Below, one piece after another: positions 1 to 7,383 of a stretch of 18,154 bases of DNA. Under the pieces are notes generated by a model that was not told the DNA's origin, did not search any database, and was given only the letters and a program-made list of their open reading frames with translations. Numbering within the stretch: position 1 is the first letter of the stretch; every line of letters begins with the position of its first letter. This DNA is from Candidatus Hermodarchaeota archaeon (GTDB taxonomy: Archaea; Asgardarchaeota; Hermodarchaeia; Hermodarchaeales; Hermodarchaeaceae): contig JAEOSA010000013.1 in the NCBI GenBank assembly GCA_016840595.1, positions 1-18,154 on the forward strand, in the 5' to 3' direction. Made by a program: the position numbers and the translations under genes.

Positions 1-1937
1 TCTTCATAGTAAGCAGTATTGGACCATTGGCTAGCATTAATTGCTCGGAGGCTAATGTCCCAAACCGATCCAATTGATACATATGTCCAAAATTCCACCG
101 TAGCAGATTCTACTCCTGAAATATTTTCAACAGAGGGAATTAGTACAGGACCACTCAAAGGTGGGACAACTGAAGCTGTAATATCTGCTCCAACCTCTGC
201 ATGAAGTGAACGGTATATGTAATCTTGTTCGCTGCCTAGCATAGTTAACGTGTGAAACCCGTATGATATTACAAGGGCTAAAAGGAAAACAATCGCTGCT
301 GTTCGCCCAGGGCTCCGTCTAATACTTCGAGTTGCTAACTCACCAATACCACCCATAATAGGGCGCATAATCCTTTCTGAAACTTTGGAGATAATTGAAC
401 TGCCTTGAATGAGCAGTTTGCTTAATCCATAAATAAACAATAAGATAGCAACAGGTGTTACCACAAAATCGAATACTAGCCATGTTGAAAGGAAGATCAT
501 CATAGGAAGAGCTGGAGTCCCTATCTCCATGATAGTGGTGAGCGGATTTAGGCCTGTCAACCACATCACGATTTTATAAGTACCACATAATAATGCAATC
601 CATACAACCTTTTTATTATACTCACTTGGATGGGTTGATGGACTATATTCTCTTAATGCCTCAACTGTTGGAATTCTCGCAGAATGTTGAGCTGAAGAAT
701 ACGTTGACAGAAATGCAATCAGAATTGCAAAAAGAATGATCAAAATCATCAATGGAAGAGAAAAATCAGAAAGTGGTTGAAAAATCAATATTGGGCCAAG
801 GAGTATTGGTAAGATGAGTATCGAGATTCCAATACTGAGAAGTCCAGCAATGATTCCGATTAGAAGTGATTCAAACAGAAATATCCGTAGAATTGTCGGG
901 CGTCTCGCTCCCTTTGTGACTAATAGACCGATTTCTCGACGTCTAAGGTTAAACGTGACATCACTCATGGTGATCCCCAAATAAAGTGCAATGAAGAAAA
1001 TTGGTACTGAAGAAATGAGGAACATTATCAGCAAATCTAGTGATTCTTCAGTACTTGCGCCAATATTCTCTTTCAAATAATTTAAGACATAAGCATCCGG
1101 ATGACTTACAATTTCTTGCACCTGGACTTCGATAGCTGTCAGTCGTGTGAAAGAACCCTGAAGGTCTATGGGGTTAATCACTGCGGATCGGTCTAGCATT
1201 ACCATAATGCTATGCTCAAATGCCGGAGGAAAGGGGTAGCCGAGAACTAAGTTGTGAGTTATGTCCATCTCATTTCGAAATGTCAGTTCCCAACTAGTAA
1301 TGTAAAGGTCTCTTTCGGGGGTCTGTTTCCAAGCTTCATAGTCACCCACTAGGATTTCAAGGGCCTGGTCTGTTACTGTAACAAACCCTGCAACCTCTAA
1401 TGTGAAGTTACGAGGATAATCATATGCGATATCTTCATCAGGATGCATTACGATGACTGTGAAGGTTAGATTGAATTGGTCGAGAAGATTGAAATTCGGA
1501 CGTCTAACCGATGAATTCACGACCCAGACTTGATTGGGACCCAAGGTGCTGTTTCCTGAAAGAACGTTGATTCCATCATATACCTGGGAATGGTTTTCAA
1601 TCCCGACATATGCTTCCCAGCGTGAAGTTTCTATATCTGGACCCCAAAACGCGCGAGATTGGACTCGTGTAACGATTTCCGCGTGTTGCACTAAGCTGAT
1701 TTCATTGATTTCGTTTCGTAGACTAACGAGTGCTGAAGACCACTTTTTATACAAAAACTGGGACGCTTCAATATCAACAGGGTACTCTTCGAGTGATTGG
1801 TCAACCATTCCCATGAAAAGTGCATTTGTACCTAACGAGATGGTTGCAAACGTTGTAGACGAAATGAGGACGCCAGCTAGTAAGACAATGAAAAGCTGTT
1901 TACTGCGCATGATACGTTTGAATGCATATCCAATCAT
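1..1937 (-). CDS. FtsX/MacB-type ABC transporter permease, partial (C-terminus beyond left edge)
   Basis: This is a membrane permease subunit of an FtsX/MacB/LolE-type ABC system, which typically uses cytoplasmic ATP hydrolysis to act on lipids, lipoproteins or cell-envelope proteins. An uninterrupted frame runs from the ATG at 1937 off the left edge (645 codons visible), and a stop lies just upstream in frame. Residues 15-36 form a first membrane helix, followed by an extracellular MacB-like domain (about 40-300). Helices follow at about 302-325, 350-378 and 394-412, with the FtsX signature around 332-373 (RRREIGLLVTKGA, then a glycine-rich helix). Further helices lie at about 445-505. At 531-562 a second N-terminal-type segment starts (GELATRSIRRSPGR plus a helix), followed by another extracellular stretch, so this is the double-FtsX architecture. 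No ATPase partner is visible; it may lie beyond the left edge. The family call is firm and the substrate is unknown. Confidence 0.85.
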   Translation of the reverse strand, partial: MIGYAFKRIMRSKQLFIVLLAGVLISSTTFATISLGTNALFMGMVDQSLEEYPVDIEASQFLYKKWSSALVSLRNEINEISLVQHAEIVTRVQSRAFWGPDIETSRWEAYVGIENHSQVYDGINVLSGNSTLGPNQVWVVNSSVRRPNFNLLDQFNLTFTVIVMHPDEDIAYDYPRNFTLEVAGFVTVTDQALEILVGDYEAWKQTPERDLYITSWELTFRNEMDITHNLVLGYPFPPAFEHSIMVMLDRSAVINPIDLQGSFTRLTAIEVQVQEIVSHPDAYVLNYLKENIGASTEESLDLLIMFLISSVPIFFIALYLGITMSDVTFNLRRREIGLLVTKGARRPTILRIFLFESLLIGIIAGLLSIGISILILPILLGPILIFQPLSDFSLPLMILIILFAILIAFLSTYSSAQHSARIPTVEALREYSPSTHPSEYNKKVVWIALLCGTYKIVMWLTGLNPLTTIMEIGTPALPMMIFLSTWLVFDFVVTPVAILLFIYGLSKLLIQGSSIISKVSERIMRPIMGGIGELATRSIRRSPGRTAAIVFLLALVISYGFHTLTMLGSEQDYIYRSLHAEVGADITASVVPPLSGPVLIPSVENISGVESATVEFWTYVSIGSVWDISLRAINASQWSNTAYYE

Positions 1938-1996
1938 TCGAAGACACTGTTAGGCAATTTTAGGTGTGGCTAAGAGAGTCTATGTTCCTCGATGAT

Positions 1997-2010
1997 AAAT
2001 TATATAACTT
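1997..2010. promoter_or_regulatory. Palindromic TATA core shared by divergent genes
   Basis: The perfect palindrome TTATATAA (2000-2007) sits in an A/T-rich patch between the divergent permease (start 1937) and the membrane protein (start 2053). Archaeal TATA boxes lie about 25 bases before the transcription start. From this core that would give transcripts starting near 2030 (plus) and near 1975 (minus), both upstream of the respective start codons. This is a sequence-based guess with no experimental start site. Confidence 0.45.
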
Positions 2011-2052
2011 TTGATATCGGTGCATAATCTCCAATGCTCCTAGGTGCCAATT

Positions 2053-2487
2053 ATGTCACCCGACGAATCTGATATTGAACCTGTAAGTGAAATGATTAAG
2101 GACAAACCTAAACGCTCCTTTAGAGATCCTTTATTATTGACCTTAGCCGGTTTCTTCATAATCAGTGGTAGTATTTGGCAACTATTTCGCTTGACTGATA
2201 TAGTACCTTTTCTTCCAGAAAATCAAGCTCTCATTTTTGTTACACAAACAGTTGAGGGTTTCTACTTGGCAATTATTTTGAGTTCGTTGCTTTTTGTGAG
2301 TAGTGCGGTTATGTTACTTGTGAATCGGCAAATAGGTGCTGTACTTGGGCTTATTTGTTCGGGGATTGGTTTCTTCATTCCTGGCTCTGGCTTTTTCATT
2401 GGACCTATCTTAGGGTTAATTGGTGGGTTCGATGTATTGATGGTAAGTAAGCCACCTTCGGTTGGAGATACAAATGAGGTTCTTTAA
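2053..2487 (+). CDS. Small multi-pass membrane protein, unknown function
   Basis: I do not recognise this protein of 144 residues. It has an acidic N-terminus (MSPDESDIEPVSEM), a basic patch (KDKPKRSFRDP), and about four hydrophobic helices: one near residues 26-44, one near 66-90, and a glycine-rich pair near 95-135 that reads like a short hairpin (GxGFFIPGSGFFIGP). It then ends in a short polar tail. A GTG at 2044 is also in frame. I prefer the ATG at 2053 because AGGTG at 2042-2046 lies six bases upstream and resembles an SD site. The gene is divergent from the ABC permease and may share its promoter region. Its membrane location is clear, but nothing in the sequence indicates a function. 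Confidence 0.7.
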   Translation: MSPDESDIEPVSEMIKDKPKRSFRDPLLLTLAGFFIISGSIWQLFRLTDIVPFLPENQALIFVTQTVEGFYLAIILSSLLFVSSAVMLLVNRQIGAVLGLICSGIGFFIPGSGFFIGPILGLIGGFDVLMVSKPPSVGDTNEVL

Positions 2488-2566
2488 GTTTAGCAGAAAA
2501 ACTCCTAACAAAATCTGGCTTCAAAGTTCTTGAGTTAGACTTTATTTTGCCAAACTGGGTCACAGC

Positions 2567-2582
2567 TTCTTGTTTTTTTGAG
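2567..2582 (+). terminator. T-rich terminator-like tract
   Basis: A run of seven T bases (2573-2579) inside a T-rich stretch lies about 85 bases after the stop of the small membrane protein and before the GTPase promoter. Archaeal RNA polymerase commonly terminates at such tracts without a hairpin. The rest of the 260-base gap (2488-2747) shows no further gene. Confidence 0.35.
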
Positions 2583-2664
2583 GTTTTCGTCGGTTTATCT
2601 TGTTTTCATTGCGGGAAATCCAAGGAAAATTGAATAAATTCGTGGTTTCCTCGAAAAACTCGAA

Positions 2665-2678
2665 GAGTATAAAAATCT
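2665..2678 (+). promoter_or_regulatory. TATA-like promoter for the small GTPase gene
   Basis: The A/T-rich element GAGTATAAAAATC has the form of an archaeal TATA box. It lies about 75 bases before the GTPase start codon, predicting transcription from near 2700 with a leader of roughly 50 bases. The purine-rich bases just upstream could be a BRE, but this is weak. Confidence 0.45.
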
Positions 2679-2747
2679 CGGTTTGCGATAATGGACTGTA
2701 AGGTGTGGCTTGCTACGTAGTAGTGTGCTAGCTTACATGCTATCGGC

Positions 2748-3362
2748 GTGGTGTATACTCTGGAAACTCATGAACAATCCAATGGCAAAACAGAGGTTGC
2801 AATCGCAACAACGACTGTTACTGCCAAAACGCCGATTTACAAAGTGATTGTTGCTGGCGAAGGAGGAGTGGGGAAGACCAGTATCATCCGACGGTATATC
2901 ACCGGTTTCAGTTCAACACCGATTATGACTGTTGGATCCGAATTTGCCTATCAAGAACTTGATGTCAATGCACAACGCGTGGGATTATCTATTTGGGATT
3001 TTGGTGGCGAAGAACGCTTTCGCGAACTCATGCCCATTTTCTGTTTAGGAGCCCACGGGGCATTCGTTGTGTTTGATCTGAATCGTTTTTCCACATTTCT
3101 ACAACTTGCTTACTGGATTGAAATTATCCGAGAAGCCGCCGGTACGATTCCACTGATTCTTGTCGGAGCCAAAGCTGATTTGGAGGGGGGACCCTCAGAT
3201 GAAGACCTTCATGATTTCTGCCTTCGTCACGAAGTCTCAGCCTATTTTCCTGTGTCCGCAAGAACAGGTGAGAATATTAACCATCTCTTTACTTATCTCG
3301 CCGATAAAATGATTCAAGCCACAGACGAAGGTCGTATTATTCCCGCATATTCTCTGAAATAG
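2748..3362 (+). CDS. Ras/Rab-like small GTPase
   Basis: This is a single-domain regulatory GTPase of the Ras superfamily, a type expanded in Asgard archaea. It has 204 residues, with an N-terminal extension of about 30 before the core. Visible motifs are the G1 P-loop GEGGVGKTS (37-45), a switch I Thr in TVGSEF (61), G3 WDFGGEERF (83-91), G4 GAKAD (140-144) and G5 SART (170-173). Two are unusual. G3 is DFGGE, where Ras/Rab has DTAGQ, so Glu sits at the catalytic Gln position. G4 is AKAD instead of N/TKxD, so the base-contacting Asn is Ala. There is no C-terminal cysteine or CaaX motif, so it is not prenylated in the eukaryotic way. Two GTG codons in a row (2748, 2751) are possible starts and neither has an SD site. 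No GAP or GEF candidate lies next to it. The family call is firm and the role is unknown. Confidence 0.88.
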   Translation: MVYTLETHEQSNGKTEVAIATTTVTAKTPIYKVIVAGEGGVGKTSIIRRYITGFSSTPIMTVGSEFAYQELDVNAQRVGLSIWDFGGEERFRELMPIFCLGAHGAFVVFDLNRFSTFLQLAYWIEIIREAAGTIPLILVGAKADLEGGPSDEDLHDFCLRHEVSAYFPVSARTGENINHLFTYLADKMIQATDEGRIIPAYSLK

Positions 3363-3378
3363 AAATAGCTCTTGAACT

Positions 3379-3402
3379 TGTAACTTTTTCTTTTTTTATT
3401 CT
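3379..3402 (+). terminator. T-rich terminator after the GTPase gene
   Basis: Shortly after the GTPase stop, a pyrimidine tract containing runs of five and seven T bases (3383-3399) matches the usual archaeal termination signal. A TATA-like CTTTTATAGG (about 3415-3424) follows and may drive the next gene. Together they suggest the GTPase is a single-gene transcript. Confidence 0.4.
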
Positions 3403-3482
3403 CAAGCTTCCTAACTTTTATAGGAAAACTGTCTGCATGAACCTCTAGACCAGATTATCATGATGCTGGGATTGTGCCTGTG

Positions 3483-4181
3483 ATGTATAAGGGTAAACGC
3501 GTCTGCGTAGTAATTCCCGCCTGGAATGAAGAGGAACCCATCGGGCACACGGTGAAGGACTTTCTCACTCCCGAAGTGGATGAACTGATTGTTGTGGATA
3601 ACAATTCAACAGATAACACAGCTAAGATGGCAAAGGCTGCAGGAGCGACAGTTGTACCTGAAACCATTCAGGGCTACGGTGCGGCGATTCGACGCGGGTT
3701 ACGTGAATCGCTGGATCGTGGGTATGATTTGATTATTATCACGGAAGCTGATCAAACATTCCTTGGCGTTGACATTCCTAAACTGTTGGAACAAATTGAT
3801 AGGCATCATTTTGTGGTGGGCACCCGAACAGCAACACCCTACATTGAAGAAGGAGCTAACATGGGGCTCTTCCTTGTTGTCGGTAATATGGCAGTAGCAA
3901 AATTGTTGGGATTGCTTCATGGGTATCTCCCACTCACAGACGTGGGTTGCACCCTTCGCCTTATTCGACGTGAAATGCTAGAGGCTATACTTCCTGAATT
4001 AGATGCGGAAGGTGCGGCGTTCTCTCCCCAAATGATTGTCAAAGTCCTTCAATATGGTGGAAAGATCAAAGAGATTCCCGTTCACTATTTGGTCCGAGTT
4101 GGAGAAGCAAAAATTACTACGTCAAAAAGAAAAGCCTTCGGCACAGGACTCAAAATGATTAGGGTCATTTTAGGACTATAG
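3483..4181 (+). CDS. Family 2 glycosyltransferase (DPM1/polyprenyl-phosphate sugar transferase-like)
   Basis: This is a cytoplasmic GT-A-fold glycosyltransferase that probably transfers a sugar from an NDP-sugar to a polyprenyl (dolichyl) phosphate. It has 232 residues from the ATG at 3483. GTG codons at 3474 and 3480 are also in frame and none has a clear SD site. Visible motifs are VVIPAWNEEE (9-18), VVDNNSTDNT (37-46), the expected metal-binding region ITEADQTF (86-93; EAD where DxD-type DADG is common), TDVGCTLRLIRR (152-163) and the C-terminal HYLVRVGEAKIT (201-212), which matches the R-x-G-x-x-K segment of DPM1-like enzymes. There is no membrane domain after the catalytic domain, so it is the short form. 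It converges on a sugar nucleotidyltransferase that could make its donor. The GT2 family is sure; the lipid acceptor is inferred. Confidence 0.85.
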   Translation: MYKGKRVCVVIPAWNEEEPIGHTVKDFLTPEVDELIVVDNNSTDNTAKMAKAAGATVVPETIQGYGAAIRRGLRESLDRGYDLIIITEADQTFLGVDIPKLLEQIDRHHFVVGTRTATPYIEEGANMGLFLVVGNMAVAKLLGLLHGYLPLTDVGCTLRLIRREMLEAILPELDAEGAAFSPQMIVKVLQYGGKIKEIPVHYLVRVGEAKITTSKRKAFGTGLKMIRVILGL

Positions 4182-4925
4182 AATTTGGTCTTTATCTCGG
4201 CTGAGAAGTTTTTCGGCTTCAATAATGTCTTCAGGGTAGGTCACGTTCAGATATTGCCCTCCAAGGAAATATCCATAGACATCGTTGCCGAATTCACGAA
4301 TGGTATTGAGGGTGTCAGTAATTTCTATTTCATTCTTCTTTGACAGTGGAGTTCGTTGAACTGCTTCAAATACAGTATCGTCAAAAATGTAGGATCCACA
4401 CCCAAGAATATTGTTGGTAAGCTCAGTAGGTTTTTCAATCAGGTGCTGGATAATTTGGGTTTCGGGGTCAATTTCAACAGAGTAGTTTTTCCGGATGAGG
4501 TTTTCATCCTCAACACGCATGATGCCAATTGATGCCGCACATCCAGTGTTATCGAAGGAGTGGATGAAACCATAATGGTCGGAATCCAAGTAGAGTTCAT
4601 CGCCCAGATATACAGCGAAAGGCGTATCGACAATACCTTCTGTTAAACCGACCGCGTGTCCGATGCCTTTAGGTTTGGGTTGCGCAACATATTCAATGGA
4701 GACGCCAAGTTCGCTGCCATCTTGGAAGTAGTTTTTGACTGCATCAGAGTTTGGATTCACTACAATGATGATTTTAGCAATCCCTGCGTTTTTACAGCGG
4801 TCGATTACATGGGCTAGTATTGGACGGTTAAACACCTGAATCATGGGTTTAGGAACTTTTTCCGAGTAGGGTAAGATGCGTCTTCCTTCACCGGCTGCGG
4901 GAATTACAGCGTATTTGGGTGGCAT
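4176..4925 (-). CDS. Sugar-1-phosphate nucleotidyltransferase
   Basis: The enzyme makes an NDP-sugar from NTP and a sugar 1-phosphate (RmlA/GalU/GlmU-N superfamily). It has 249 residues and is only the Rossmann-like catalytic domain, with no C-terminal left-handed beta-helix. The NTP-binding signature runs from AAGEGRR (10-16) to KVPKPMI (23-29). LGDE (107-110) sits where the metal-binding LGD/LAD usually lies. NYSVEID (147-153) and EKP (164-166) are the sugar-binding segments, and GCGSYIF (175-181) and EITDTLN (201-207) follow. The start is ATG with no SD site. A TATA-like CATATAACC on the minus strand (about 4959-4967) lies 35-40 bases upstream. Its stop codon overlaps that of the convergent GT2 gene. 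The exact sugar and nucleotide cannot be told from the motifs. Confidence 0.85.
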   Translation of the reverse strand: MPPKYAVIPAAGEGRRILPYSEKVPKPMIQVFNRPILAHVIDRCKNAGIAKIIIVVNPNSDAVKNYFQDGSELGVSIEYVAQPKPKGIGHAVGLTEGIVDTPFAVYLGDELYLDSDHYGFIHSFDNTGCAASIGIMRVEDENLIRKNYSVEIDPETQIIQHLIEKPTELTNNILGCGSYIFDDTVFEAVQRTPLSKKNEIEITDTLNTIREFGNDVYGYFLGGQYLNVTYPEDIIEAEKLLSRDKDQIL

Positions 4926-4954
4926 ACGAATTCGTCAACCTGTTTCTTCTTTCT

Positions 4955-4970
4955 AAAAGGTTATATGTCT
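4955..4970 (-). promoter_or_regulatory. TATA-like promoter for the nucleotidyltransferase
   Basis: On the minus strand GACATATAACCTTTT resembles an archaeal TATA box and lies about 35-40 bases before the ATG at 4925, leaving room for only a short leader. The same gap (4926-5081) has a weaker plus-strand element, GTATTTTTAG (5021-5030), which fits the flippase-like gene better if that gene starts at 5082. Confidence 0.4.
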
Positions 4971-5081
4971 CCTTCAAAAGCCTTTCAGATGACTGACGAC
5001 GGAAATTCTTTCATGTGGTAGTATTTTTAGGCTAGTGGAATGCAGAGGGGGTTCACGTTTGCCAATCTTGAGCTGTGCGTC

Positions 5082-6146
5082 ATGCGTTCTCGTTATTATT
5101 ACATCATTGCCATTGTGAGTCTTATCTTAATCATCGTCTGGTTACAACTTGCCCTAGTTGCAGCAGGATTTGGTGGGATTGGTGCAATCTTCGTTGTTTT
5201 ATCAACGGCAAATCTCTTCTGGTTAATTCCGGCAGTTGGACTGTTTGCTTTTGCTTATGTTCTTCGGGCGATAAGATGGTGGATTTTACTTCGACCCTTT
5301 AAGACACCAGGAAATCCTGCTAACCTTTACCCTATGCTTGTAGGTGGCATCTTCCTTACCTATGTTGCACCTCTTCGAGCGGGTGATCTTGCCACTCCCT
5401 ATTGGTTGAGGGATAAAAAAGGGACACGCTTTTCTGCAGGCCTCGCCTCTATCGTGTTAGCCCGGTTTCTTGATTTCTCCGCTCTTATCCTAATCATCGT
5501 TGTCTCAGTCTTTCTTATTTATGGGACCTTAACTGGTGCAGCATTAGAAGTGATTTTGGTTCCAGTCCTGTTGGGAGTGATCTTCATTGCATTCTTCATC
5601 CTCATTCGTAACGACCGGTTTGTGAAATTCTTGTCGCGAATTCTTGGAGGTGTATTCAAACCCTCTGAGCGATTAAAAGCTGAAGTCCCGAATTTCGTAG
5701 AAAACTTCGCAGAAGATCTTCTGACAGATGTAGGTAGTTGGAATACAGGTTGGGCGTTCTTATTGAGTGTTCCATTGTGGATGATGGAAACCCTGAAGCT
5801 TACATTTCTAGGTCTAGCCTTTGGAGTCGATATACCATATGTTGTCTCAATGTTTGTTGCAGCGATAAGTTACACTGGAGGTCATGCCCTTGGATTACTT
5901 TTACCTGCAGGAATTGCTATTTTCATATTCCAAGTTTATTCATTAATCACCTTTCTTGGTGGCTTTGGAATTCAAGAGGTCATTACAATTAGTATTGCAC
6001 TCTTAGATGGTCTGATTTACATCATTGGATTCACGATAATGGGTGTACCATCCATCGCAACTATGGGTCGTGGTTATCGGGAACTCCAAAAAGATGAATC
6101 ACTCCCCGAAATTGAAGAAACGGCTACCTCAACAGGTGATGGATAG
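5082..6146 (+). CDS. Flippase-like integral membrane protein (UPF0104 / LPG synthase transmembrane family)
   Basis: This is a polytopic membrane protein of the UPF0104 family, whose members include the membrane domain of MprF and stand-alone proteins associated with polyprenyl-linked sugar or phospholipid translocation. It has 354 residues from the ATG at 5082; an ATG at 5040 is also in frame. I prefer 5082 because the first helix begins immediately after MRSRYYY and a TATA-like element at 5021-5030 would start transcription near 5050. About eight or nine helices are visible. The conserved family region is present early (RAIRWW, then APLRAGDLATPYWLRDKKG, then ASIVLARFLDF). The C-terminus is an acidic, Thr/Ser-rich tail. 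Neighbouring glycosyltransferases support a lipid-linked sugar role, but flipping activity is inferred. Confidence 0.8.
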   Translation: MRSRYYYIIAIVSLILIIVWLQLALVAAGFGGIGAIFVVLSTANLFWLIPAVGLFAFAYVLRAIRWWILLRPFKTPGNPANLYPMLVGGIFLTYVAPLRAGDLATPYWLRDKKGTRFSAGLASIVLARFLDFSALILIIVVSVFLIYGTLTGAALEVILVPVLLGVIFIAFFILIRNDRFVKFLSRILGGVFKPSERLKAEVPNFVENFAEDLLTDVGSWNTGWAFLLSVPLWMMETLKLTFLGLAFGVDIPYVVSMFVAAISYTGGHALGLLLPAGIAIFIFQVYSLITFLGGFGIQEVITISIALLDGLIYIIGFTIMGVPSIATMGRGYRELQKDESLPEIEETATSTGDG

Positions 6147-6217
6147 ACCGAAAAGTTAAAGCTTGTTTGCCTCCCCCAGTGCATCACTGGGTAGTTTACT
6201 CGTCGGATGTGAAATAT

Positions 6218-7270
6218 ATGAAACCAAAGGACCTCCCTCTTGCTGTTGTGAAAACTTCCCCAGAAACCTACTTTGATGATGTTGCTAGGCTATTCCGGTT
6301 ATCCAAGTTTGATCAGTTCATGGACCCCAAAGTGCGAACGGTCATGAAGCTGAATATCTCTTGGCAGGAATACTTTCCATCCTGTTCAACCCAACCTTAT
6401 CAGCTCGATGCTACGCTCCGAGAATTATCCAAACGAAATTTTTCTGATGTCATTGCCTTGGAGAATATGACGGTGGTTACCGATGCCTACACGGGGATGT
6501 ACAAGAATCGCTATGTGCCCCTGTTAGAAAAGCATGATATCCCTTGGACGATTCTCATTGACGAAGAATGGCAGGAGGTCAATCCTTCAAGGCCCATGGT
6601 CTTTGGTCAAGAAGACATGCTTATGCCCAAGACCATACTTGATGCCCAAGTCATTCATCTTCCCACCTTCAAATGTCACGGACATAGCACGATTACTTGT
6701 TCGATGAAGAATGCCTTTGGATTTCTTCGAACCGTCCGTCACCACTATCATCTAAAAATTCACGAAATCTTAGTTGACTTGCTCCGCATCCAACAAGAAT
6801 TCTGTAGACCGCTCTTTGCCTTTGCTGATAGTACAATTGCAATGGATGGTGCTGGTCCACGAACAGGACGACCATATGTGCAGAACTACATTGCTGCGAG
6901 TGGTGACCTTGTCGCCCTGGATGCCCTGTGTGCTCAGATGATTGGTTATGACCCCATGAGCATTGGACACGTCCGTATGGCTCATGAACAAGGCTTAGGC
7001 AACGGCGACCTTTGCACCAAGAAAATGGTGGGCGATGATGTGGAAGGTGTCTGCTTCGATTACGAAACTAAGCTGGATCCGGTCATTCGGTTTGACCGAT
7101 TCTTCCGTAGCAGTTTCCTTGAACCCTTCATGATGCGATCTGCCTTCTTCAATGTCAATGTGAAAATTAGCCATTACTTGCGTGACATCTGGCTTAAAAC
7201 ACGGGGTAAAAAGCACATTGACCGAATCATGAAAACCTCTTGGGGTAAGCTCTTCCGTCGGTATCTTTAA
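6218..7270 (+). CDS. DUF362 family protein
   Basis: The protein belongs to the DUF362 family, which has no firmly assigned reaction; many members carry Fe-S domains. From ATG 6218 it has 350 residues. TTG 6167 and GTG 6179 are upstream in-frame options, but neither has an SD site. Family landmarks are VMKLNIS (42-48, the V-K-x-N segment), LPTFKCHGHSTITCSMKNAF (148-167, the K-x-H...KN core), DSTIAMDGAGPRTG (204-217), ALDALCAQMIGYDP (233-246) and EQGLGNGD (257-264). The C-terminal 60 residues are basic with aromatic residues. No CxxCxxC ferredoxin motif is visible, so this is the cluster-free form. It sits 72 bases after the flippase-like gene and before the tandem GT-C protein, all on the same strand, and may be co-transcribed with them. 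The link to glycan assembly is positional only. Confidence 0.82.
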   Translation: MKPKDLPLAVVKTSPETYFDDVARLFRLSKFDQFMDPKVRTVMKLNISWQEYFPSCSTQPYQLDATLRELSKRNFSDVIALENMTVVTDAYTGMYKNRYVPLLEKHDIPWTILIDEEWQEVNPSRPMVFGQEDMLMPKTILDAQVIHLPTFKCHGHSTITCSMKNAFGFLRTVRHHYHLKIHEILVDLLRIQQEFCRPLFAFADSTIAMDGAGPRTGRPYVQNYIAASGDLVALDALCAQMIGYDPMSIGHVRMAHEQGLGNGDLCTKKMVGDDVEGVCFDYETKLDPVIRFDRFFRSSFLEPFMMRSAFFNVNVKISHYLRDIWLKTRGKKHIDRIMKTSWGKLFRRYL

Positions 7271-7336
7271 CCCGGGTTTGATGTTGCACTCACTCTAATT
7301 TTTCTGATACTCATTTGGCATAAGGCTTTTGAGTCC

Positions 7337-7376
7337 AAAAGTGACACAAGCCCTTACTGAGTTCACTTTTCGTCAC
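7337..7376. repeat. Inverted repeat upstream of the tandem GT-C gene
   Basis: AAAAGTGA (7337-7344) and TCACTTTT (7363-7370) are perfect inverted copies with an 18-base spacer, ending 13 bases before the GTG start at 7384. GTGAC (7341-7345) and GTCAC (7372-7376) could pair instead. It could be an operator or a leader hairpin masking the start, or a chance repeat. Confidence 0.3.
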
Positions 7377-7383
7377 GTATTGA

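Noticed and set aside
1..1937. Suspected non-coding or degraded region because only short complete frames are found
   Set aside because: The minus strand is open over the full stretch. The gene simply runs off the left edge, with no frameshift or internal stop.
1534..1953. A 139-residue plus-strand open frame
   Set aside because: It lies antisense to the FtsX-type permease, whose frame on the minus strand is continuous with recognisable helices and the FtsX signature. The plus-strand translation has no such features.
3458..3920. Minus-strand short frames opposite the GT2 gene
   Set aside because: They have no start signals and their composition is low-complexity Ser/Thr. The plus-strand frame carries all GT2 motifs.
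6693..7216. Several minus-strand frames of 60-73 residues opposite the DUF362 gene
   Set aside because: They are shadows of a conserved plus-strand gene and have no SD site or promoter of their own.
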